Source: Streptomyces sp. CBMA123 (lineage in GTDB: Bacteria; Actinomycetota; Actinomycetes; Streptomycetales; Streptomycetaceae). Taken from it: a stretch of DNA of 43,440 bases. The position numbers and the translations under genes are program-made. Under the pieces are notes generated by a model that ran no database searches, had not been told where the DNA came from, and saw only the letters and a program-made list of their open reading frames with translations. Every line of letters begins with the position of its first letter. The first letter of the stretch is position 1. The DNA lies in the NCBI RefSeq assembly GCF_014596465.1, contig NZ_MECK01000568.1, positions 1 through 43,440 on the forward strand, read 5' to 3'. Shown here piece after piece: positions 7,654 to 15,605 of this stretch.

Positions 7654-9813
7654 CTACGGGCTGGCAGCCAGTGCATCGTATACATATTTTGCTATGTCCA
7701 GGCCGCGCGGTCTCGCCTCCGAGGGCGAGGGGGCGGACGGACCCGAGGTTTCTATGAGTATCTCGTAGCACACCTGCACGAGCAGGTTGTCGATGCGGAA
7801 CATCACGTGGGCGTACCCGTAGTCTTTGCCTGTCGGGTTGGACAGACACAGATCGTCGGCGAAGTCATGGAGCCGCACGGCGCTCCCGTAGAAGGTGCCT
7901 GTGCGCTCCTTTTCGTAGGCCGCTGATCCGTAGGTGCCGGACGAGAATCGGAACATGGAAACGTCGACGTCGGCGCCCCACGGATGGTCGGCCCAGTAGC
8001 CCTGCGTGGCCCACCGGCAGCCGTGCGACTCTGAGATGCCGGTGAAGAGATCAGCGCCGGGCGACTTGTCAGTTTCCGTCCCGGTGTCCATATCGGGAAT
8101 GATCGTGCCGGATCGGCTGCCCACTGCGCCGCAGATATCGGGGATCCTGTGGTAGCGCACAGTGACCGTCGGTGTTGGTGTTGGTGTTGGTGTTGGTGTT
8201 GGTGTTGGTGTCGGTGTCGGTGTCGGTGTCGCACTGGGAATTTCAGAAAGTGTGGCCGGGGAGCTCGCTGCGCCCAGCTGCTGCCCAGCGGATCCGCGGT
8301 CCCGGGAGAGCGCGTAGGGGAATGCGGCGACGGCCGCGAGCAGGAGGGGAGCCACCACTGCCACCACGGTTCTGCGCCTGGAGAGCCAGCTGGCCGGTGG
8401 GTCAGGCACCTCGGTGGGTAAGGCTCTTGTCTGCGGTGGATTATGAGGTGGTGTGATCTCGGTCGTGGCAGTTCCGATGGGCGCTGCTCGTCTGGTCTTT
8501 ATTTCGCGGCAGAGGTACGCCGCGATGGTCAGGACGAACACCGGGAGGTAGAGCCACGGATACGGGACCGGTGGACGGCCTTCCGCTATCCCGATCACGA
8601 ACACCGGGATTTGTGTGACGACGGCAACTGCCACCATGCGCCCCGTCCCGCGCGTCAGACCGGTGGAGCGAGGCCTGAGTACCGCCGTGTAAATCCAGGC
8701 GACCGGAACGGCGAAGAGCCCGCCCACACCGAAAGCCGTGAGGAGGAACCACGCCCACACCACAATCGAGAGGACGGCCTGCCCCAGGATAATGAACCGT
8801 GCCGCGACGTCGTAGCGGTCCAGCGCGTGCGTCGATTCGGCGTCCGGCTTTGGTCGGGGGCTGTGCTCTCTGCGGGTGGGGGCCGGTGGCGGGAGCGGGG
8901 CCGTCGCCGCCGTGGACGGCTGGACGGCCGGCCGTTCCAGTGGCGCGAGGCCGCCGGCCGGCTCCGGCGTGCCCTCCAGGCGTCGTAGCGCCTGGGAGAG
9001 GTCAGTGGCACTCGCGTACCGCTGGTCGGGGTCCTTCTCCAGCAGCTTCAGCACCAGGTCGTCCCACGCGGTGGGGACACCCGTGGACACCGAGCTGGGT
9101 GCGGGCGGCTCCTGGGTGAGGTGTGCCGTGAGGTATCCCACGGCGTCGGGGGCCTGGAAGGGGAGCCGGCCGGTGATCATCTCGAAGAGGAGGCAGCCGA
9201 GAGCGTACAGGTCGCTGCGCGGTTCCGGGTAACCGCGTGCCTGCTCCGGCGCCATGTAGGGGGGCGTGCCCACGATGAAGCCGGTCTGGGTGAGCCGGTC
9301 CCCGGTCGCGTAGGGGTCGGCCGCCCTCGCGATGCCGAAGTCGAGGACCTTCACGGTGCCGGAAGGCGTGATGATGATGTTGGACGGTTTGATGTCCCGG
9401 TGCGTGACCCCGGCCGCGTGCGCCGCGGCGAGCGCGTCCGATATCAGCGCGCCCCACCGGGCCGCGTCCGCGAGGGCGACGGCACCTCGGCGCACCGTCG
9501 TGCCCAGGTCCTCGCCCGGGACGAGTTCCATCACCAGGATCGGGGCCCGTTCGGTGCCCGTGCCGGTCTCGCCGAGGTCGTGGATGGTGACGATGTTGGG
9601 ATGCTGCAGTTGGGCGGTGATGCGCGCCTCGCGCAGGAATCTGGCGCGGGCCTCGTCGCCGCGGCTTCCGTCGCCCGCGAGCAGGGAGATCACCTTGACC
9701 GCGACGCTGCGGCCCAGCGTCTCGTCCAGGGCCTCCCACACCTGCCCCATGCCGCCCTCGCCGAGCTGCCGCACCAACCGGTAGCGGCCCCCGAGGAGCT
9801 GGTCCCGCATCAT
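7654..9813 (-). CDS. Membrane-anchored Ser/Thr protein kinase (Hanks type)
   Basis: 719 residues from the first of two adjacent ATG codons (9813), just after GGGGTG; the longer frame to 10050 has no support. Kinase domain about 10-275: Gly loop LGEGGMG (17-23), Lys40 in AVKV, HRDIKPSN with catalytic Asp140, DFG 158-160 and APE 188-190. A Pro-rich linker leads to three or four hydrophobic segments, and another transmembrane helix precedes a Thr-Pro repeat linker. The extracytoplasmic C-terminal domain (about 150 residues, four Cys) resembles DUF3558-type sensor domains. It probably senses a ligand outside the cell and phosphorylates cytoplasmic targets. No phosphatase gene is adjacent. The multi-helix insert between kinase and sensor differs from the usual single-pass PknB layout. 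Confidence 0.9.
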   Translation of the reverse strand: MMRDQLLGGRYRLVRQLGEGGMGQVWEALDETLGRSVAVKVISLLAGDGSRGDEARARFLREARITAQLQHPNIVTIHDLGETGTGTERAPILVMELVPGEDLGTTVRRGAVALADAARWGALISDALAAAHAAGVTHRDIKPSNIIITPSGTVKVLDFGIARAADPYATGDRLTQTGFIVGTPPYMAPEQARGYPEPRSDLYALGCLLFEMITGRLPFQAPDAVGYLTAHLTQEPPAPSSVSTGVPTAWDDLVLKLLEKDPDQRYASATDLSQALRRLEGTPEPAGGLAPLERPAVQPSTAATAPLPPPAPTRREHSPRPKPDAESTHALDRYDVAARFIILGQAVLSIVVWAWFLLTAFGVGGLFAVPVAWIYTAVLRPRSTGLTRGTGRMVAVAVVTQIPVFVIGIAEGRPPVPYPWLYLPVFVLTIAAYLCREIKTRRAAPIGTATTEITPPHNPPQTRALPTEVPDPPASWLSRRRTVVAVVAPLLLAAVAAFPYALSRDRGSAGQQLGAASSPATLSEIPSATPTPTPTPTPTPTPTPTPTPTVTVRYHRIPDICGAVGSRSGTIIPDMDTGTETDKSPGADLFTGISESHGCRWATQGYWADHPWGADVDVSMFRFSSGTYGSAAYEKERTGTFYGSAVRLHDFADDLCLSNPTGKDYGYAHVMFRIDNLLVQVCYEILIETSGPSAPSPSEARPRGLDIAKYVYDALAASP
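8171..8230 (-). repeat. Hexanucleotide microsatellite coding (Thr-Pro)n
   Basis: Six copies of GGTGTT followed by four of GGTGTC (plus strand) are uninterrupted and lie inside the kinase gene, encoding about ten Thr-Pro pairs as an extracellular spacer. The unit is six bases, so slippage would change spacer length without breaking the frame. Confidence 0.95.
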
Positions 9814-10119
9814 CGCACCCCGCCCGTTTCGAGCATTCGCCCCTCCTGGTGCACGTCGACTCCACTCGTTGGGAAGCGCCATCCGGCCCCGCGGGGGCCG
9901 GCCGTGCAGGTGTGAGGCCCCGGCAGCAGCGCGAAGCTGCGCGCGTCTCGCGGCATTTCGCCACGCGCGGGGTTCCGCTCCGCCGTCGAGCGCCGTCAGT
10001 GCGGTGCCGGTTTGTCCGTGCTCCGACTGCCCCCCTTGGCCTCGCATCATCCCGCACGGGCCAGGCCGACACGGAAGAACGGCGAAAGATCACTCATTTC
10101 CGCAGGTGGCGAGTGATCG
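9814..10119. other. Intergenic stretch without recognised feature
   Basis: This 306-base gap lies between the kinase start and the second zinc-ribbon gene. The first bases contain the kinase ribosome site. I see no other gene, terminator or repeat here that I can support. The promoter of the kinase gene should be inside it, but no consensus -35/-10 pair stands out. Confidence 0.4.
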
Positions 10120-10650
10120 TCATGAAATCTCGATGACAGGTGGTCCGGGCCCGGTGTTGCTGGCCGGCGGATGGTTCCAGGAAGGGGAGCATCCGCCGGA
10201 GCGCGGCCGCCAGCCGCGCACGGGACCCGGCCCCGGCCCGCTCCGCCTCGGCCTGCCCGGCAGCGCGGCGTTGGCCGTGCGGGCGGCCTCCAGTTGCTCT
10301 TCGACCTCCCGTTCCAGGCGCTCGGTGTGTTCCTGGTGGCAGGTCCAGCAGCGGCCGCCGGGTTGGCGGGTCCACTCCACCTGTCGTCCGTCGCGGCCGT
10401 AGTGCCAGGTGCTCTCCTTCTTCGGGACGTTGCCGCAGTCGGCGCAGGCGAGGGTGCGCATCCACTCTCGGTGCTCCTGGCGGGCCTTCTTCTCCCGGGC
10501 CTTCTGGCGCTGGTTGTAGGCGGCGCGGTTGTTCGGGCTCTCCAGGGCGTCGAGCCGGGAGTGCCGGCCGGGGCGGCCGTAGCGCCACCAGACGGGGCCG
10601 AGGGGGCCGTGCTCAGCCAGCAGCTGGTCGCCGAGGAGGTCGGGGACGGG
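10120..10650 (-). CDS. Zinc-ribbon protein, second copy, uncertain ends
   Basis: The frame shows LACADCGNVPKKESTW, WTRQPGGRCWTCHQEH and LEREVEEQLEAARTANAAL, nearly the same as the gene at 2960; about 200 bp of DNA (3078-3275 versus 10259-10458) is clearly duplicated. An N-terminal extension (residues before MRTLACADC) is basic and helical, with AAYNQRQKAREKKARQ. After AALPG the frame becomes Gly/Arg/Pro-rich and loses the second CWTC...CPTC ribbon. A different frame there reads more like protein (LAAALRRMLPFLEPSA), so a frameshift near 10250 is likely. No start codon with a ribosome site is seen; ATG 10461 or an upstream alternative is possible. The frame is open to 10791. Confidence 0.5.
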   Translation of the reverse strand, partial: PVPDLLGDQLLAEHGPLGPVWWRYGRPGRHSRLDALESPNNRAAYNQRQKAREKKARQEHREWMRTLACADCGNVPKKESTWHYGRDGRQVEWTRQPGGRCWTCHQEHTERLEREVEEQLEAARTANAALPGRPRRSGPGPGPVRGWRPRSGGCSPSWNHPPASNTGPGPPVIEIS

Positions 10651-10652
10651 AG

Positions 10653-10775
10653 CTACAGAGTCTTGAGTGAGGCCACCGCGAACTGGTGGATAAGGTCGAG
10701 CGCGAGCTGGCGGACCATCCGCATCCGCGCCTCGTTCGAGGAGACCGCGTCGGTCAAGGGGATCTCGCCGGTCAC
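10653..10775 (-). CDS. 40-residue ORF translationally coupled to the AlbA_2 gene
   Basis: A GTG start overlaps the TGA stop of the AlbA_2-domain gene (GTGA), and the frame encodes VTGEIPLTDAVSSNEARMRM followed by VRQLALDLIHQFAVASLKTL before TAG. It is amphipathic helical with good codon usage. The overlap suggests translation by coupling. It may be a genuine small partner of the upstream protein, or the N-terminal remnant of a longer gene whose continuation is the frame of the downstream zinc-ribbon ORF. I do not recognise it. Confidence 0.45.
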   Translation of the reverse strand: MTGEIPLTDAVSSNEARMRMVRQLALDLIHQFAVASLKTL

Positions 10776-11932
10776 TGGGCAACCCGTTCAAGCACGATGC
10801 TGGCGGGGGCGGGTTCCGGTGTACTCGTCATGTAGTGCTGGTGGGTAAGGGCGAGGCGTCTAGCGGAGACTTGCCCAGGTGGGGGGACGTTTATGGTCGC
10901 GCGGATCTGCAGAACTCCGTCGGCCTGGCGGCGGTGAGCATGCAGGGCCACTACCGTCACCAGGTCCCGGATCGCGCCCTCCATTCGGCTCTGAGCCAGG
11001 TAGCGAATTCCTCCGACAGGAGGCGTGTGAGCCACGTTCAAGGCGCCGGCGAAGGCGCCGTCGTGGAAGAGCTCGAGATGCCCTTTGTCGCTCAAGCCGG
11101 CGTAGGGCGAGCTGCTGCTGACCACCGCACGTCGCAGACCGACCTTCGGTATTGCGGTGCCACCGTCGAAGGCTTGGCGCAGTTCGCCGTCGTCCTGGAG
11201 GAGTTGGATCGCGTCGAGCATGCTCGGCTCGGGAGCAGTCTGGTTGACAGCTTGTTCTGTGTCGGCGATCGAGGGCATTGAGCAGGCAGCGGTGACGGTG
11301 ACCCAGATTTCGTGCTCCTTCCCCCAGAGGCGGTCGTCCAGTTCCTCCGCCAGCGCTGCCAGGTGCTCTTCTGCGGCGCGTCGGCGCCGGAACCGGCCCG
11401 CATACGCGGCCTCCAGGTCGCTTTCCCCCAGCCAGTCGGTGTCGCTGTCGCGGCGCCGGGGCAGCCCCCACGACTCCTTCGATTGCGGAACCAGGTGGGG
11501 AGCCTCGGGGCTTCGTGGCACGTCGACCACGATGAGGTGCCGGCCCGGCAGCGCGGTCAGGGGCATGCTGTAGACACGCAGCGCCGGGATGAACGGCCGA
11601 ACCATGCCGGCCTTCCCTCGCAGGCTCTGGACATGCGGCTTCGGGTTCTCGATGCCGACCAGTTCGTCCGCGTGGTCGGCGCCGTCCTCGCCGACACCGA
11701 AGACGATGAGGCCGCCAGCGGTGTTGGCCATCGCGGCCACGTCCTTGGCGAACTCCTTCGCGTCCTTGATCTCGTCAACATCCCGCTTCCAGTCCAGGTC
11801 CTCGCTCTCGACGACGTTCGCGGCCACGGCGGCGACGATCATCTCCTCGGTGACAGAGCCAGCCGGGACGCCCAGAGCGCGGTGCAGCGATGTGTAGGTC
11901 ACCTCCAACAGGTTAGCGGCCGACCCGGACAC
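10772..11932 (-). CDS. Schlafen/AlbA_2-domain putative DNA-binding protein
   Basis: 386 residues. Residues 40-170 match the AlbA_2 (Schlafen-type) pattern: a Glu-Asp-Leu-Asp-Trp-Lys strand, then EFAKDVAAMANTAGGLIVFG with the typical N-T-x-G-G-x-I/L-x-x-G motif, followed by D-H/V-P strands ending in SWGLPRRRDSDT. The family includes transcription regulators, phage-defence proteins and ATPase-associated proteins. The remaining 200 residues match nothing I know, with an Arg-rich helix at about 185-200 and alternating beta/helix pattern after. It is soluble, with no catalytic Walker motif. It overlaps the 40-residue ORF by four bases, so the two form a small operon. Confidence 0.75.
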   Translation of the reverse strand: MSGSAANLLEVTYTSLHRALGVPAGSVTEEMIVAAVAANVVESEDLDWKRDVDEIKDAKEFAKDVAAMANTAGGLIVFGVGEDGADHADELVGIENPKPHVQSLRGKAGMVRPFIPALRVYSMPLTALPGRHLIVVDVPRSPEAPHLVPQSKESWGLPRRRDSDTDWLGESDLEAAYAGRFRRRRAAEEHLAALAEELDDRLWGKEHEIWVTVTAACSMPSIADTEQAVNQTAPEPSMLDAIQLLQDDGELRQAFDGGTAIPKVGLRRAVVSSSSPYAGLSDKGHLELFHDGAFAGALNVAHTPPVGGIRYLAQSRMEGAIRDLVTVVALHAHRRQADGVLQIRATINVPPPGQVSARRLALTHQHYMTSTPEPAPASIVLERVAQ

Positions 11933-12160
11933 ATCGCCCCGGCCCGTCGCGGGCCAGTCTCTTTCAGTGGCGGCCTGGGGCCAGGGTGGCCTCTACTGAT
12001 CGGCGGCCGGCCCATGCTCTAGGACCGGCTGGCTGTACAGCCCCGCTACGGCTGGTAGCGGGATATCAGCACGGTGCCGGGGTCGCTGGATCGGGGGAAG
12101 TGCCCCGAACTCCCGTGCCCTCCCACAGGGTGGAGGGGTTGATGTTGCGCCATACGCCCG

Positions 12161-12505
12161 GACGGCGCCCCGGTCTACGTGATCCTGGACAACCTCTCCG
12201 CCCACAACGGCAAGAAGATCCTGCGCTGGGCGAAGAACAACAACGTCCACCTCTGCTTCACCCCCACCAACACCTCCTGGGCCAACCCGATCGAGGCGCA
12301 CTTCGGACCACTGCGGCAGTTCACCCTCGCCAACTCGAACCACCCGAACCACACGGTCCAGACCCGGGCCTTGCACGCCTACCTGCGCTGGCGCAACGCC
12401 AACGCCCGCCACCCCGAACTCCTGACCGCCCAACGCCGCGAACGCGCCCGCATCCGCAGCGAGAAGGGCATCCGCTGGGGCGGACGACCAGCGAAAATCG
12501 CGTGA
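12161..12505 (+). pseudogene. IS630-family transposase, C-terminal remnant
   Basis: The frame opens with GAPVYVILDNLSAHNGKKI, continues with CFTPTNTSWANPIEAHFGPL and ends in a basic tail at TGA. These are the second and third acidic positions (D in LDN, E in PIEAHF) of the IS630 DDE_3 domain. The first Asp and the N-terminal DNA-binding half are missing, so it cannot transpose. Upstream (11933-12160) I see no other gene; a few GC hairpins may be what is left of the element. Confidence 0.85.
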
Positions 12506-12536
12506 CCCTACGAATGGCACCGGCGACACTGACGCC

Positions 12537-13556
12537 ATGACCGGTTCCGCGCTGCCTCAACTGCTTCGACCGCGTGCCCTGAGGTCCGGAGATCTCGTTG
12601 TCATCGCCTCGCTGTCCGGTCCGCTGCCAGCCGCTTACGAGCCCAACGTCGAGCAGACGGTGGTTGTGCTCAAGCGGATGGGATTCCGCGTGCGTCGGGC
12701 TCCGCTACTCGAAGTAGGACGCCATCATTGGTGGAGCGCGGCCACGCCGGCGGAGATCGTCGGAGAGCTCAACTGCCTTCTGCGCGATCCCGAGGTGCGC
12801 GCAATCGTCGCAAGTGACGGCGGCCAGACGGCGCTCGGCTACCTCGACCTGATCGACGTCGAGGCGATCAGGGCCGACCCCAAGCCCATCCTCGGCTACA
12901 GCGACATCTCACTGCTGCACCTGGTGCTCTACGCGCGCACGGGCCTGGTCGGGTTCCATGCCGACATGGCCGTCCCTGGCTTTGGCGGGAACTGGCAGTC
13001 CGCGCCAGCGGCGCGCCAAGCAGAACTCGAAAAGCTCTACTCCAAGTTGCTGACCGGCACCGAGGCGATCGGTGCACTGCCCGCGAGCCCATCATGGGAG
13101 TGCTGGCGTCCTGGTCGTGTCGAAGGCCGACTGATCGGCGGGGTGATCAACCGCATCGTGCTGGCGCAGGCGACGCGTTTCGCGCTGCCGCTCGAACAGT
13201 TCAATGGCGCGGTGCTGTTCTGGGAGGAGATGGGCGGCCTGGCATCGTACGTGTGGAGCTATCTGCAGGTGATGCGACACTGCGGCATCCTCGATCGGAT
13301 CTCGGGCATGGTCGTGGGCGTTCCACGCGAGATCGGTGGACTCGAGCCCGGCACCTCCCCGACCCTGCCCGAGATCGTCCTCGACGTCCTCGGCGACCGT
13401 GACATCCCAGTCCTGGGCAACGTCGAGTTCGGGCATGCCGGCCCGAATCTGCCGATGCCGGTCGGCATCCGCGTCGGCCTCGATGCGCGGCAGCGGACGT
13501 TGTCGCTGCTCGAACCGGCGGTAGGGCCGCACACGATGACGGGACCGGTCGGCTGA
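12537..13556 (+). CDS. LD-carboxypeptidase family (S66, MccF-like)
   Basis: 339 residues. The S66 triad is visible: Ser122 in LGYSDISLLH, Glu230/231 in LFWEEMGG and His300 in EFGHAGPNLPMPVG. Length and motif spacing fit LD-carboxypeptidase A/microcin C self-immunity protein MccF. Known members cleave the L-Lys/D-Ala bond of murein tetrapeptides or an amide bond in toxic aminoacyl-nucleotides, in the cytoplasm. Which applies here cannot be read from the sequence. No microcin C or agrocin-like gene is adjacent. The ATG at 12537 follows 30 bases after the IS630 remnant without a clear Shine-Dalgarno, so the IS may have replaced its promoter. Confidence 0.88.
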   Translation: MTGSALPQLLRPRALRSGDLVVIASLSGPLPAAYEPNVEQTVVVLKRMGFRVRRAPLLEVGRHHWWSAATPAEIVGELNCLLRDPEVRAIVASDGGQTALGYLDLIDVEAIRADPKPILGYSDISLLHLVLYARTGLVGFHADMAVPGFGGNWQSAPAARQAELEKLYSKLLTGTEAIGALPASPSWECWRPGRVEGRLIGGVINRIVLAQATRFALPLEQFNGAVLFWEEMGGLASYVWSYLQVMRHCGILDRISGMVVGVPREIGGLEPGTSPTLPEIVLDVLGDRDIPVLGNVEFGHAGPNLPMPVGIRVGLDARQRTLSLLEPAVGPHTMTGPVG

Positions 13557-13561
13557 GCACC

Positions 13562-13573
13562 TGGGGCCAACTC
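13562..13573. repeat. Lone copy of IS21-type terminal-repeat core
   Basis: TGGGGCCAACTC here matches exactly the core of the three direct repeats at 23262-23360 that border an IS21 remnant. It sits just after the stop of the LD-carboxypeptidase gene and may be the scar of a related element. A 12-base match could also be chance. Confidence 0.3.
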
Positions 13574-13625
13574 ACGCTTTGATGACCGCCGCCCCGAGTC
13601 GCTTGTTCGGCCTGTAGGAGGGGCC

Positions 13626-13712
13626 ATGAACACATGGTGGCTCGTGTCTAGAGGCTCGGCTCCTGACGTCACGGATCACCGACCCGGTGAACGTATGCGG
13701 TCACAGCACTAG
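13626..13712 (+). CDS. 28-residue ORF with strong ribosome site
   Basis: AGGAGGGG sits two bases before ATG, and the frame gives MNTWWLVSRGSAPDVTDHRP and eight further residues to TAG. Spacing is tight. It overlaps the 3' end of the minus-strand ORF ending at 13669. It may be the start of a gene truncated by rearrangement, since the next bases belong to another gene on the other strand. Low confidence. Confidence 0.2.
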   Translation: MNTWWLVSRGSAPDVTDHRPGERMRSQH

Positions 13713-13971
13713 GGAGGTACGGGCTGCGGTCGTCGTCGCCAGGCCGGGCAAAGCCGGTGGTGTCGTGGCCCCACGCGGTCAGGGCATCAAGGGCCTGCCA
13801 ACGACGCCACCGTGTGTCGCAGACGAGCAGGAGGCGTCGGGCGCGGTCGGCCAGGCTGTCACGGTGCCCGGCCAGGCCGGGGTGTTCCGCGAACACCAGA
13901 GCGGCACACAGTGCCTCCTCCGCGACGACGGTGTCGCGGTCGTCGAGGAACGGCTCGACGGCCTGGAACAC
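13669..13971 (-). CDS. Hypothetical 100-residue protein
   Basis: From a GTG at 13971 the frame reads VFQAVEPFLDDRDTVVAEEA and onward, a helical, acidic-then-basic protein with LCAALVFAEHPGL and RRLLLVCDTRWRRWQALDAL segments. It resembles a helical-repeat fragment. No family recognised. No Shine-Dalgarno is seen, and upstream codons are Gly/Ala-rich to the stop of the next ORF at 14011. It might therefore be the C-terminal piece of a longer gene. Confidence 0.45.
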   Translation of the reverse strand: MFQAVEPFLDDRDTVVAEEALCAALVFAEHPGLAGHRDSLADRARRLLLVCDTRWRRWQALDALTAWGHDTTGFARPGDDDRSPYLPSAVTAYVHRVGDP

Positions 13972-14010
13972 GCCGCCCCCGCCCGCCGGCGCAGCGCCTG
14001 AGCCGGGTGC

Positions 14011-14274
14011 TCAGCCGCCGGCGCCGCGCGGTGACCAGACGGGGCAGTCCACATGGTGCAGGTGCAGGAACATCATGGTGCCGCCCGAAGTGACGCGCCG
14101 CTCGGTGGCCACCGGGCAGCACCCGGGTGCAAAGGCCCGGGCCGGCAGCGGCTGCTGGGCGGGAACGGTGGGCGCCGGCCGGGTGCGGGGCCGGGCTTCC
14201 AGCTCGGCCACGGACAGGCCCAGGGCGTTGGCGCGGGAGCGGCGGCGGCTTCGCCGAAGTCGTTGGTGCGGCAT
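14011..14274 (-). CDS. Small Cys/His protein, unknown
   Basis: 87 residues from ATG 14274: a basic N-terminus (about 15 residues), a helix NALGLSVAELEARPR, a Pro-rich linker, then GCCPVATERR, MMFLHLHHVDCPVW and a Gly end. Two Cys, a HLHH cluster and a third Cys could bind a metal. I know no family name. Good codon usage favours a real gene; no clear ribosome site. It lies upstream of the 100-residue ORF on the same strand, so the two could be one transcript. Confidence 0.4.
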   Translation of the reverse strand: MPHQRLRRSRRRSRANALGLSVAELEARPRTRPAPTVPAQQPLPARAFAPGCCPVATERRVTSGGTMMFLHLHHVDCPVWSPRGAGG

Positions 14275-14494
14275 CCGCACAGCATCCCGCCCATGCGGCC
14301 GGTGGTGGGGCGAGCGACACGACCTGGCCGTGGGCGGGTTTGGCGCAGCCGGGCCGTGGTCAGGCGCCGGGTGTCGGCGGGGTTCGGTTGTGAGCGGCCG
14401 GCCCCGCCGGCACCCGGCAGAGGGTGGCCTGCCGGCGCGGGGCGAGGCAGGATCGAAGACGGACAGCTTCTCTGCCGGAAGGAAGGCCCCGCTC

Positions 14495-14899
14495 ATGTCC
14501 ATCCGGCATGGCTTCCGCGCGTACACCGGCACGCCCCTGCCACCGCTGCGGATCACCACCACGACCATCCCCGGCAAGGCCCGCATCCTGCGCCTGGACG
14601 GCGAAGTCGACCAGCACCGGCGACTGCAGCTGCGCGAGGCGCTCGCCCAGGGCGTCAAGGTCGGCCCGCCCCGGCTGGTCGTCGACCTGTCCGGCCTGAC
14701 GTTCTGCGACTCCACCGGACTCAACGCCCTGCTCCAGACCCGCCTGGACGCCGATGCCGCCGGCGTGCTCCTGCTGCTGGCCGCCCCCACCGCGCAGCTG
14801 CTGCGGCTGCTGGACGTCACCGGCGCCCAGGAGCTGTTCACCATTCGCCCCAGCGTCCCCGCCGCACTCGCCGACGGCTTTCGGCCGAAGGGACGGTGA
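14495..14899 (+). CDS. STAS-domain protein, anti-sigma factor antagonist type
   Basis: 134 residues, ATG 14495 preceded by GGAAGGA. The STAS fold is clear: RILRLDGEVDQHRRLQL (strand-helix), PPRLVVDLSGLTFCDSTGLN with the Ser73 phosphorylation site in CDSTG, and VLLLLAAPTAQLLRLLDVTG. Such proteins bind an anti-sigma kinase when unphosphorylated and so release a sigma factor; streptomycetes have many. No anti-sigma kinase is adjacent. The stop overlaps the next GTG start (GTGA), so it is translationally coupled to the small gene downstream. Confidence 0.85.
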   Translation: MSIRHGFRAYTGTPLPPLRITTTTIPGKARILRLDGEVDQHRRLQLREALAQGVKVGPPRLVVDLSGLTFCDSTGLNALLQTRLDADAAGVLLLLAAPTAQLLRLLDVTGAQELFTIRPSVPAALADGFRPKGR

Positions 14900-15132
14900 G
14901 GACCGTGGAGGTGCCGCTGCGCTACGCCGTCACCCTGCCCGGGCCGACCGGCAGCCATGCCCCGCCCAGGGTCGTGGTCGTGCAGGCTACCGGCGAGGTG
15001 AGCCCGGACGGCGAACCGGTCTATACGGATGCGGCCGGGACGCTGCGGGTCGAGGTCGCCCACGGGGTGGCCCGCCCGCTCGACCCGGCGCCCGGTCGCC
15101 ACGCCTGTCTGCGCGCCCTGCCGATGCCCTGA
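14896..15132 (+). CDS. 78-residue protein, DUF6296-like
   Basis: GTG at 14896 overlaps the STAS stop. The sequence VPLRYAVTLPGPTGSHAPP, then VVVVQATGEVSPDGEPVYTD and RVEVAHGVARPL, is a compact beta protein that I recall from streptomycete small proteins annotated DUF6296; that assignment is from memory. Function unknown. Coupling to a STAS protein hints at a regulatory pair but proves nothing. Confidence 0.65.
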   Translation: MRTVEVPLRYAVTLPGPTGSHAPPRVVVVQATGEVSPDGEPVYTDAAGTLRVEVAHGVARPLDPAPGRHACLRALPMP

Positions 15133-15142
15133 CCAGCCCGGT

Positions 15143-15566
15143 TCACCTGCCGAGGCCGGCCAGCGGGACGACCAGGAACCGCAGGGTGCGGGCGCGGGCG
15201 GCCCCGGCGAAACCGTCGTGGCCGGTGAAGGGCCCAGTGACCAGCAGGGCGCTGCCCCGCGAGCGGGCCGGGCGCCGCCACTCCAGCCAGGTCACGCTCG
15301 TCCCGGCGCACCGGCAGGGCGGCCAGCTCGACGGTGCTGGTGACCAGCAGGCGGCTCCGGTCGGCGGGGTCGGCTACGAAGCGGCCTTCGATCACCACGG
15401 TCCAGCCGTCCAGGCGGGCCGCACCATGCTCGATCCAGGCGAGTGCCCGGTCGGCCTTGCGGACGTAGAACAGGCCCGGGACCCGGGGCCACCCGGCCAG
15501 GTCCCAGCCCGGCTGCTGCATCAGCGTGCTGGCGGATCGGCCGGTCGTTGCCCGCCGGTCCGCCAC
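15143..15566 (-). pseudogene. Frameshifted hypothetical gene, paralogue of 6691-7563 N-terminus
   Basis: The first part in one frame (PGLFYVRKADRALAWIEHGA, LDGWTVVIEGRFVADPADRS, TSTVELAALPVRR) resembles the N-terminus of the protein at 6691-7563 in its LDGW-x-V-x-x-EGR core. Near 15290-15305 protein-like sequence jumps frame and continues as GTSVTWLEWRRPARSRGSAL, TGPFTGHDGFAGAARARTLR, LVVPLAGLGR and a stop at 15143. No homopolymer marks the shift. It is either a decayed gene or carries a sequencing indel. The start may be GTG 15566 or ATG 15521. It converges on the small gene ending at 15132. Confidence 0.6.
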
Positions 15567-15605
15567 GCTCGACGCCCCGTCCGCGGCCAGGACGACGATG
15601 CCAGA

